Source: UBA8752 sp042095055
Lineage (GTDB): Bacteria > Bacteroidota > Bacteroidia > Flavobacteriales_D > Sanyastnellaceae
Length of the DNA: 64,000 nt
Reading direction: 5' to 3'
Assembly: GCA_042095055.1 (NCBI GenBank)
Contig: JBELBZ010000003.1
Location: 1-64,000 of the forward strand
Shown here: piece by piece, positions 35,545-42,964 of the stretch
Layout: each line of letters begins with the position of its first letter
How positions within the stretch are numbered: position 1 is the stretch's first letter
The notes under the pieces: model-generated
Seen by the model: only the letters and a program-made list of their open reading frames with translations
Told to the model about the DNA's origin: nothing
Database searches by the model: none
Translations under genes and position numbers: made by a program

Positions 35545-35597
35545 CGAAGGTACACACCCACCGCCGCGGCGCCACAGGGTTTGTTATTTCCTCCCGA

Positions 35598-36692
35598 TCA
35601 AACGAGGGGCTCTCCGTGGTCGGTCTTCAGCTGAGAGACCAATTGTTTGACCCACTGTTCTTCGCTGCGGGGGCACAACAACAGCGCATCTGGGGTGTCG
35701 ACGACAATGAAGTCGCGCAGCCCTTTGGCCACGACCAGTTTTCCGCCTTCAGCGGCCACCATCAAGCCCGATGCGCCGTCGCCCATAAAATTCACGCCAC
35801 TGAGCGCATTGCCATCGGCATCCTTTTCCAGCTTCTCATAAAGTGAGCCCCACGTCCCGAGGTCGCTCCAACCGAAATCACCGAGCACAACACCCACGTT
35901 TGGCGCGCCCTCCATGATGCCGTAATCGATGGAAATGTTCTCTGCCGCTCCAAAAATGGAGAGCACGGCTTCGGCCTCTTTGTCCGTTCCCAGGTCAGAC
36001 GCCCGCTCCAAGAACAGCGCGTGCAAATCGGGCAGTTGATCGGCAAACCTGTCTTGGATGGTCGACAGCGACCAAATAAAAATGCCCGAATTCCAGCAAA
36101 AATCCCCAGACGAGATAAACTGCTCTGCAAGCTCTTTGTTGGGCTTTTCCGTGAAGGTCTTGACCTGCTGCAGCCGCTCATCAAATGCGCCGGGAAGCTC
36201 CTCATATTGGATGTAACCATATCCCGTGTCAGGGCGGGTGGGGGTGATGCCCAAAGTCAGAAGTTGTGACGTCTCAGAAGCCTGGCGCACCGCCACCCCC
36301 AAGACATCGCGAAAGCCCTCTTCGTCTTCGATCAAGTGGTCCGCAGAAGCCACAATGATGGTGGCCTCAGGGTCCTTTTGGGCGATCCGATGGTGGGCAT
36401 AGGCCAGGCATGGCGCCGTATTGCGCATGAACGGTTCGCACAGGATTTGGTCCTCCGGAAGTTGAGGGAGTTGCGCCATGACCTCTTCCTTGTACCGCAC
36501 GTTGGTGACGACATACATGCGGTCATAGGGGAGCATGGGCTCCAGCCTGTCGGCCGTCATTTGAATCAGGGTCCGACCGCGGTCAAGGATGTCGAGGAAT
36601 TGCTTGGGACTGCCCGAACGGCTCATCGGCCAGAAGCGGGAGCCGACGCCTCCCGCCATGATGACGGCATATGTGTGGTCGTGTAAGGCCAT
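35598..36692 (-). CDS. manC: mannose-1-phosphate guanylyltransferase
   Basis: 364 residues. The nucleotidyltransferase signature MAGGVGSRFWPMSR followed by SPKQFLD is at the N-terminus, and the sugar-binding FTEKPN block lies mid-protein. It makes GDP-mannose for polysaccharide and glycan synthesis. The N-terminal coding region overlaps the end of the small upstream lipoprotein frame by 70 bases. No C-terminal isomerase domain is present, so it is the monofunctional form. Confidence 0.93.
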   Translation of the reverse strand: MALHDHTYAVIMAGGVGSRFWPMSRSGSPKQFLDILDRGRTLIQMTADRLEPMLPYDRMYVVTNVRYKEEVMAQLPQLPEDQILCEPFMRNTAPCLAYAHHRIAQKDPEATIIVASADHLIEDEEGFRDVLGVAVRQASETSQLLTLGITPTRPDTGYGYIQYEELPGAFDERLQQVKTFTEKPNKELAEQFISSGDFCWNSGIFIWSLSTIQDRFADQLPDLHALFLERASDLGTDKEAEAVLSIFGAAENISIDYGIMEGAPNVGVVLGDFGWSDLGTWGSLYEKLEKDADGNALSGVNFMGDGASGLMVAAEGGKLVVAKGLRDFIVVDTPDALLLCPRSEEQWVKQLVSQLKTDHGEPLV

Positions 36693-36904
36693 GTCGTTGT
36701 TCCTGTCGAAAATTCCGAGTGCAAAGGTAGCCCTTGCTCAAAAGGACCGGGCGCGTGAGAGAAGGAAGGACAGGTCTTGCACTTTGGCTTTCGCTTCCTT
36801 TTGGTGCGGTGCACATGCCGGGGAGGGCCACAGTCGACCAACACAAGGGCCATCAGCACCACCGCCAAACACCGTCCAAGGTTTTGAATGCGGCGGGCGG
36901 TCAT
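36623..36904 (-). CDS. small putative lipoprotein, coupled to fumC
   Basis: 93 residues. The ATG at 36904 overlaps the fumC stop as ATGA, which favours real translation. The N-terminus looks like a lipoprotein signal (LAVVLMALVLVDC), though Asp before the cysteine is unusual. A very basic stretch (RTKRKRKPKCKTC) follows, a pattern I associate with small Bacteroidota lipoproteins. The last 23 codons overlap manC in another frame, so either the reading frame is genuinely overlapping or it ends earlier through an undetected frameshift. Function unknown. Confidence 0.5.
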   Translation of the reverse strand: MTARRIQNLGRCLAVVLMALVLVDCGPPRHVHRTKRKRKPKCKTCPSFSHAPGPFEQGLPLHSEFSTGTTTWPYTTTHMPSSWREASAPASGR

Positions 36905-38295
36905 CTTGAACCGGTCATGTTGGCAGGCACCACCCAGCGGTCGTATTCCTCCTCGGTAAGGTGTCCAAGCCCCAAAGCTGCCGCCTTCAGGGTCGTGCCT
37001 TCCTCGTGGGCTTTCTGGGCGATGGCTGCGGCTTTATAGTAGCCAATGTGTGGGTTCAATGCCGTGACCAGCATCAGGCTGTCCCCCAAAAGCTGGTCAA
37101 TCCTGGCCCGGTTTGGAAGGATACCGGCAACACAACGGTCCGCAAATGAGGCACACGCCTCACCCATCAGCCGCGCAGATTCCAGAATGTTTCGGGCCAT
37201 CATCGGCTTGAAGACATTGAGTTCGAAATGTCCTTGAGCCCCGCCAATGGTCACTGCGACATCGTTGCCCATCACTTGGGCGCACACCATGGTCAGGGCT
37301 TCGGCTTGGGTAGGGTTGACCTTGCCCGGCATAATGCTGGATCCCGGCTCGTTGGCGGGGAGGGCCAGTTCACCGATTCCACTCCGCGGGCCGCTGCCCA
37401 TCATGCGGATGTCGTGTGCGATTTTGTTGCAGCTGACGGCCAATTGCTTGAGCGCTCCATGGGCCTCGACCACAGCATCGTGCGCCGCCAAAGCCTCAAA
37501 TTTGTTGGGGGCGGTGACAAAGGGATGTCCCATGGACTCCGCCATGTAAGCGGCTACTTTTTCGGCGTAGCCTTCGGGCGCGTTGAGCCCAGTTCCCACG
37601 GCTGTGCCACCAAGTGCGAGCTCGGCCAAGTGGTCCAACGTGTTGCGCAGCGCCTTCATTCCATGATCGAGCTGGGCGACATATCCGCCGAACTCTTGGC
37701 CAAATGTCAGCGGTGTCGCATCCATCAGGTGGGTCCGGCCGATTTTGACCACGCCCTTGAGTTCCTCCGCCTTTGTTGCCAAGGCGTCCCTCAACCGCTG
37801 CACTCCCGGAAGGGTGGTGCCCACAATGCGGTCAAATGCCGCCAAGTGCATCGCGGTCGGGAAAGTGTCGTTGGAGCTTTGCGACTTGTTGGCGTCGTCG
37901 TTGGGGTGCACCGGCCGCTCTCCTTCGCCAAGTGTTCCTCCGGCCAGGACATGCGCGCGGTTGGCAATGACCTCGTTGACGTTCATGTTGGACTGGGTCC
38001 CCGAACCGGTTTGCCACACGACCAACGGAAAACAGTCGTCGAGCTCCCCCGCAATGATCTCTTGGCAGACCTGTACAATGAGGTCGCGCTTGTCCGCTTC
38101 CAAAACGCCCAAATCGCAGTTGGCCCGTGCTGCGGCCATTTTCAAGTGGCCAAAAGCATGCACCACCTCGATGGGCATGGTGCCAGCTGGACCAATGGGG
38201 AAGTTGTGGCGGCTGCGCTCGGTTTGCGCCCCCCAGTACTGGTCAGCAGGTACAGCGACTTCGCCCAGGGTGTCCTTTTCGATGCGGGTTTTCAT
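36901..38295 (-). CDS. fumC: class II fumarate hydratase
   Basis: 464 residues from the ATG at 38295 (MKTRIEKDTLG); upstream codons run into prfB. Family blocks are SSNDTFPTAMH, RTHLMDATPLT and the superfamily signature GSSIMPGKVNPTQAE. It hydrates fumarate to malate in the TCA cycle without an iron-sulfur cluster. It is 34 bases after prfB and overlaps the small lipoprotein start by 4 bases. Confidence 0.96.
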   Translation of the reverse strand: MKTRIEKDTLGEVAVPADQYWGAQTERSRHNFPIGPAGTMPIEVVHAFGHLKMAAARANCDLGVLEADKRDLIVQVCQEIIAGELDDCFPLVVWQTGSGTQSNMNVNEVIANRAHVLAGGTLGEGERPVHPNDDANKSQSSNDTFPTAMHLAAFDRIVGTTLPGVQRLRDALATKAEELKGVVKIGRTHLMDATPLTFGQEFGGYVAQLDHGMKALRNTLDHLAELALGGTAVGTGLNAPEGYAEKVAAYMAESMGHPFVTAPNKFEALAAHDAVVEAHGALKQLAVSCNKIAHDIRMMGSGPRSGIGELALPANEPGSSIMPGKVNPTQAEALTMVCAQVMGNDVAVTIGGAQGHFELNVFKPMMARNILESARLMGEACASFADRCVAGILPNRARIDQLLGDSLMLVTALNPHIGYYKAAAIAQKAHEEGTTLKAAALGLGHLTEEEYDRWVVPANMTGSR

Positions 38296-38329
38296 GTCTT
38301 GGAAAGTGTCTGTGATGTGACCGTGGCCT

Positions 38330-39436
38330 TTAGTGCTCGGCGGCGGAGCGCTCTGCAGCTGCATGCATCAGGTTGGCCTTGAGCATGGTCTCAATCTCCC
38401 CGTTGAGCACCGCGTCGGTATTGGACGTTTCATAGCTCGAACGCAAGTCTTTGACCATTTTGTACGGCTGCAACACGTAGGAGCGGATCTGAGAGCCCCA
38501 CTCGATTTTCTTTTTGCCCGCCTCGATTTCAGCCCTGGCCTCACTCCGCTTGGCCATTTCCATTTCGTACAGTTGTGACTTCAGCAGCTGGATGGCTTTT
38601 TCCTTGTTGCCCAATTGTGAGCGGGTCTCGGTATTGTCAATGATGATGCCCGTGGGCTTGTGGCGGAGTCGAACACCGGTCTCAACCTTGTTGACGTTCT
38701 GTCCTCCTGCTCCTCCAGACCGGAAAGTGTCCCAGGTCAAGTCTCCGGGATTCACCTCGATTTCTATGGTGTCGTCCACCAAGGGGTACACGTAAACAGA
38801 AACGAACGAAGTGTGCCTCCGGGCCTGCGAGTCATAAGGGCTGATCCGCACCAAACGGTGCACGCCATTTTCCCCCTTGAGCATGCCAAAAGCGTAATCG
38901 CCGTCGACCTCCATCGTGACCTGCTTGATGCCGGCCACATCGCCGTCTTGCCGGTCGATTTCCTTGACCTTGAAGCCCGCCTTGTCGGCGTACATGGTGT
39001 ACATGCGCGTCAGCATGCCGGCCCAATCGCAGGACTCGGTTCCTCCCGCTCCCGCCGTGATTTGCACCACCGCATTGAGTCCATCGGCCTCATCAGAAAG
39101 CATTTGTTTGAACTCCAGCTCCTCGATGCACGAGATCAGTTCCCCATACTGGGCCATCACTTCTTCTTCGGTGCTCTCACCCTCCTTGTAAAACTCAAAC
39201 AGCACCTGAAGGTCTTCGATGGCCGACTCGGCCCGCTCGAATTCTCCGACCCAGACTTTCTTTCCGCGGATCCGGCGCATGACCTTCTCTGCTTCTTTGG
39301 CATCGTTCCAGAACTCGGGGTCTTGCGACAGTTTTTCGTCCTCTAAGATGTCAATGCGCTTCTGCTCGATGGCGAGGTATTCCATGAGCGCATTGACGCG
39401 CACCCGGGCGGACTGGATTTGATCGGCATTTAGCAT
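38330..39436 (-). CDS. prfB: peptide chain release factor 2, no programmed frameshift
   Basis: 368 residues. The peptidyl-hydrolysis motif is in RSGGAGGQNVNKVET and the stop-codon recognition region includes RRHTSFVSVYVYP. Release factor 2 reads UGA and UAA. In many bacteria the gene has an in-frame UGA near codon 26 requiring a +1 shift; here the N-terminal frame (ALMEYLAIEQKR) is continuous. The ATG overlaps the recX stop by 7 bases. Confidence 0.95.
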   Translation of the reverse strand: MLNADQIQSARVRVNALMEYLAIEQKRIDILEDEKLSQDPEFWNDAKEAEKVMRRIRGKKVWVGEFERAESAIEDLQVLFEFYKEGESTEEEVMAQYGELISCIEELEFKQMLSDEADGLNAVVQITAGAGGTESCDWAGMLTRMYTMYADKAGFKVKEIDRQDGDVAGIKQVTMEVDGDYAFGMLKGENGVHRLVRISPYDSQARRHTSFVSVYVYPLVDDTIEIEVNPGDLTWDTFRSGGAGGQNVNKVETGVRLRHKPTGIIIDNTETRSQLGNKEKAIQLLKSQLYEMEMAKRSEARAEIEAGKKKIEWGSQIRSYVLQPYKMVKDLRSSYETSNTDAVLNGEIETMLKANLMHAAAERSAAEH

Positions 39437-39900
39437 GAGGGTCCAAATTTAGGGGGCACATCCTCTGCGGCCATTGCTGCGCGCACGACTTCCAATGTGA
39501 AGCCTTTGCGCAAGAGGCCGCCGATTGTTTTTTCCGAAGCCTCTTCTGGGTGCTGAAGCTTCCTCTTTCGCACAGCTCGGCAGGCCGCCTCATGCACATC
39601 ACCAGCGGTGAGCGCATCCAGGGCACGGTCCACCACGCCGTCTGCCAAAGCGTGCTCAAACCGCAGTGCTGCAGCCACTTTTCGAGGACTCCACCCCTTG
39701 ATTCGCACGTGGTCCAGCGCATATGCTTCCGCAAACCGTTCCGCATTGAGGTACCCTTCCTTGGTCAGGGCAGCCACGAGTTCGTCCGCATGGTCTTTCT
39801 CCCCCCAATTGTAGAGTTTTCGGCGCACCTGAGCGGGTGACCGCTCGGCGCGGGCGCACCAATGTCGTATCTTCGAGGAAACATCTTTTTTCACGTCCAC
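39430..39900 (-). CDS. recX: RecX family regulator of RecA
   Basis: About 156 residues if translation starts at the GTG at 39900; an ATG at 39990 in the same frame would add 30 residues but overlaps the divergent DUF349 gene's start. The RecX three-helix repeats are visible: KIRHWCARAERSPAQVRRKL, LVAALTKEGYLNAERFAEAYALD, KGWSPRKVAAAL and ASEKTIGGLLRKGF, given here as separate segments. RecX inhibits RecA filament growth. It is the first gene of the recX-prfB-fumC series. The exact start is unsure. Confidence 0.82.
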   Translation of the reverse strand: MDVKKDVSSKIRHWCARAERSPAQVRRKLYNWGEKDHADELVAALTKEGYLNAERFAEAYALDHVRIKGWSPRKVAAALRFEHALADGVVDRALDALTAGDVHEAACRAVRKRKLQHPEEASEKTIGGLLRKGFTLEVVRAAMAAEDVPPKFGPSC

Positions 39901-39988
39901 GGCGCTGAATCTACGGAGTACAGCCCTCAAAGGACTTGCCAACTGCAAACCATCGGGAACGCCTGATGGAGCCAACCTACCCAATGCC

Positions 39989-41722
39989 ATGAAAGCCGAG
40001 ATCAATCAACGCATCGCGTCGTTGCTGGAGAACCCGGAAATCGAATCCGTGCGCGTCGACGTTCGCACAGCCTTCGAAGTCTACAAGGATGCACGCGAAA
40101 AAGATGTCGCCGCCCAGCGCGCAGCTTTTGATGAAACCGAACATCCTGCGTTGGAACCGGGAGAGGAACCCATCCGCTTTTCATACGAGCCAGACGAAGA
40201 AGATGCGCGCAACAATGAGATGTACGCGGCTTTTCGCGAAAGGGAAAAAGCATGGCGGGAAAAAGTAGCGGCCGAGCAAAGGGCCAACCTCGAACAGAAG
40301 ACGGTGGTCTTGAACTCCATGAAGGAGTTGGTGGCCAATGAAGAACACATCGGTAAGATGTTCGATGCGTTCAATACCCTGACCGAACAGTGGAATGCGA
40401 TTGGAAATGTTCCAGGTGATCAATACAAGGAAGTCCACGATGCTTGGCACAGGCTACGCGACGAGTTCTTCTACAACGTCAACATCTACAAGCAGCTGCA
40501 GGAGCACGACTTGCAGGTGAACCTCAAGAAAAAACAAGACCTCATCGGGCAAGCCTCGCAACTGGTCTCTGTCACAGACCTCAAGGAAAAAGAGCTGCTC
40601 GCAAGGAGCTACATGAAGGCCTGGTTCGACATCGGTCCAAGTCCGCGCGAGACTTATCAGGAAATGGCGGACACCTTTTTCGGCCATACCCGCGGCGCCT
40701 TGGACGAAATCAAAGCGCATTTCGATGGCATTCGCGAAGGATTCCAGAAAAACCTCGAGGCCAAGCAAGCCCTTGTAGAAGAAGTCCGGGCCTTGTTGGA
40801 GGTCGAAATTGAAGGCCCTACTGGGTGGCCCGAACAGGCCGAAAAAGTCAAGGAAGTGCAGAAGCGCTGGAAAACTGTGGGCTTTGCCGGGCGCAAAGAC
40901 GACCAAGAAGCTTGGGAGAGTTTCCGTGCGTTGTGCGACTTGTTTTTCCAAAAGCGCGACGCTGCTTTTGCAGATGTGCGTGCCGCTCAAAACAAAGTGC
41001 GCGACCGCAAGCAAGCCATTGCGGAAGAGGCTGCCGGTCTCGCCGAAAGCACAGCATGGAAGCAGACGGCAGACCAGCTGATGGCCCTGCAAAAAGAATG
41101 GAAGGACTTGGGGACAGCCGGTCCTCGGGACGAAAACCGTTTGTGGCGCAAGTTCCGCGGAGCATGCGATCAGTTCTTTACGGCGAGAAAAGCCCAATTC
41201 GCCGACCGCGACAAAGAATACAAGGTCAACCAGAAAGCGAAAGAGGCGCTTATTGAAGAAATCGAAGCCTTTGAGCTCACTGGAAACCACGGCAACGACC
41301 TCGGTACGTTGAAAGCGTTTTCAAAGCGCTGGGCAGAAAGCGGTCATGTCCCAAGGCGGGTGTTCGAGCAAATTGTAGAGCGCTATGGCAATGCCATGGA
41401 CAAGAAATTCGATGCTTTGGGCGAGAAGCGCAGTGAGCGCTCGGTGGAGGCATACAAGCAGCGCGTGGAAAGCCTGGTGACCGGGGAAGGTTCCGAACAC
41501 ATGGCCCGCAAGGAGGAGCGCATTTTGCGTGACAAAATGGACCGGCTCCGCAAGCGCGTGACCCAGTACGAGAACAACATGGGAATCTTTACTGGAAAAG
41601 GGGCCGCCTCTATCGTCGCCGACTTTCAGAAAAAAATCGAGTCAGACCAACGCGAAATGGGCGAAATCAGCCGCAAGCTCAAGATGCTGCGCGAGGCCCG
41701 TCAAAGCTCACAGGAGGGCTGA
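39989..41722 (+). CDS. DUF349 repeat protein
   Basis: 577-residue, almost wholly alpha-helical, charged cytoplasmic protein with five DUF349-type repeats, each with a tryptophan-glycine core and an FF-ending helix: LTEQWNAIGNVP, KAWFDIGPSP, QKRWKTVGFAG, QKEWKDLGTAG and SKRWAESGHVP. The C-terminal part is coiled coil (RILRDKMDRLRKRV). The family is common in Bacteroidota and its function is not established. It is divergent from recX, and its 3' end overlaps the convergent response-regulator gene by 44 bases. Confidence 0.88.
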   Translation: MKAEINQRIASLLENPEIESVRVDVRTAFEVYKDAREKDVAAQRAAFDETEHPALEPGEEPIRFSYEPDEEDARNNEMYAAFREREKAWREKVAAEQRANLEQKTVVLNSMKELVANEEHIGKMFDAFNTLTEQWNAIGNVPGDQYKEVHDAWHRLRDEFFYNVNIYKQLQEHDLQVNLKKKQDLIGQASQLVSVTDLKEKELLARSYMKAWFDIGPSPRETYQEMADTFFGHTRGALDEIKAHFDGIREGFQKNLEAKQALVEEVRALLEVEIEGPTGWPEQAEKVKEVQKRWKTVGFAGRKDDQEAWESFRALCDLFFQKRDAAFADVRAAQNKVRDRKQAIAEEAAGLAESTAWKQTADQLMALQKEWKDLGTAGPRDENRLWRKFRGACDQFFTARKAQFADRDKEYKVNQKAKEALIEEIEAFELTGNHGNDLGTLKAFSKRWAESGHVPRRVFEQIVERYGNAMDKKFDALGEKRSERSVEAYKQRVESLVTGEGSEHMARKEERILRDKMDRLRKRVTQYENNMGIFTGKGAASIVADFQKKIESDQREMGEISRKLKMLREARQSSQEG

Positions 41723-42119
41723 CGCTCAACTGACTTCTTTCATGCTGTGCGTAGAGCTCCTGTAGGCGCTCGGGAAGCGCCATGCGGTCTTTCTGCTTGT
41801 CGAGGATGCCCAGCACATCAAACTCTTGGACGACTTCCCACAGTTCCTCGACCCCAAAACCTGTGAGAAACACGACAGGGTATTGAAACTGAAGGGAGCG
41901 CATCAGTTGAAGAAACTCCACGCCATCAATCGTCGGCATGACCGAGTCCAACAGGATGAGATCAAGCTCCTCCGTGGCCAGCATGCCCACCGCCTCCAAC
42001 GTATCTGAAGTTGCTTCGGCCACCATTCCCGCATTGAGCAATTGGAGTTGCGTCAAGGTCAGTGCCATCTCGTCGTCGTCAACGTAGAGCACGCGCAGGG
42101 GTCTGCTTGCATTGGTCAT
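41679..42119 (-). CDS. single-domain response regulator
   Basis: 146 residues, only a receiver domain plus a short tail. Acidic pocket DDDE at 14-17, phosphoacceptor Asp58 in LILLDSVMP, Thr86 in VFLTG, and Lys108 in GILDKQ. Without an output domain it must act through protein contact, like CheY or PorX-type partners. The last 14 codons overlap the DUF349 gene on the other strand. No histidine kinase is adjacent. Confidence 0.88.
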   Translation of the reverse strand: MTNASRPLRVLYVDDDEMALTLTQLQLLNAGMVAEATSDTLEAVGMLATEELDLILLDSVMPTIDGVEFLQLMRSLQFQYPVVFLTGFGVEELWEVVQEFDVLGILDKQKDRMALPERLQELYAQHERSQLSVSPPVSFDGPRAAS

Positions 42120-42194
42120 CAGGCCTCAAAGGTGGTCATGGACTTCAAAAAGCCCTGTAAGCCCTGCAAGGCCTTTGTTGTGGGAATCTTCTTG

Positions 42195-42923
42195 CTATGA
42201 GCGGAAAGGCATCTCCAATGCCGTTCCAGTCCACCCGTGTTCATCCAGTGCACGCAACATGCCCGCCAGCAGTCCCGGAGTGCGGGGAGAGGCCTTTTGG
42301 CTGTCGTGCATGACGGCGATGGATCCGGGCCTCAAATGGCCGAGGGTGCTCTTGAGACATTGCTCAGCGGTGCGCTTCTGGTCAAAATCTCCTGTCAGCA
42401 AATCCCACATCACTATGCGGCTGCGTTTGGCGATGGCTTTGGCTTGTCCTCTGGTCATCCTGCCATAGGGAGGACGGAAAAGGCCCGAATTCGTCAGGGC
42501 CTCGCACTGCAAAAAACTCTTGAGGTAGGCATACTGATCCGTGGACCATCCAGATTCATGCCGCATGGTATGGTTTCCCCAACTGTGGCCTTCATTTTGG
42601 ATGCGCTCAAATACGGAAGGGTGACGCTCGACGTTTTCGCCGACACAGAAAAATGTGGCTTTGTGTCCTGCCGACCCCAGCATATCGAGGATGCGCGGGG
42701 TCCATTCTGGATGGGGGCCATCATCAAACGTCAGGTGCACTGCTCGCCCCTCAGAAGCGCCCGACCAGAGAAACTCTGGAAACAAAGACGGAACAGGTTC
42801 GGGTATGCGGGTCGCGTACACGGCGGCAAGTTCAGGCAGAACGGTCGAATAACATCGGTTTTGAATCCAATCCAGCCTTCCATTTGTGCACGCCGAGGCA
42901 GCGGCAAAAAGGGACGCCTTCAC
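42195..42923 (-). CDS. polysaccharide deacetylase (NodB homology domain)
   Basis: 242 residues. Catalytic motifs are complete: TFDDGPHPE with Asp67/Asp68, metal histidines His118 and His122 in NHTMRH, and RPPYGR. The late block VMHDSQK supplies the last active-site histidine. Such enzymes remove acetyl groups from N-acetylated sugars in peptidoglycan or capsule. There is no clear signal peptide, so it may be cytoplasmic or the start may be misplaced. It is divergent from leuS with only 41 bases between starts. Confidence 0.88.
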   Translation of the reverse strand: MKASLFAAASACTNGRLDWIQNRCYSTVLPELAAVYATRIPEPVPSLFPEFLWSGASEGRAVHLTFDDGPHPEWTPRILDMLGSAGHKATFFCVGENVERHPSVFERIQNEGHSWGNHTMRHESGWSTDQYAYLKSFLQCEALTNSGLFRPPYGRMTRGQAKAIAKRSRIVMWDLLTGDFDQKRTAEQCLKSTLGHLRPGSIAVMHDSQKASPRTPGLLAGMLRALDEHGWTGTALEMPFRS

Positions 42924-42964
42924 CGCAGCAGGCCAAGGTATCTTCGCACCTACATCCCGCGGGT

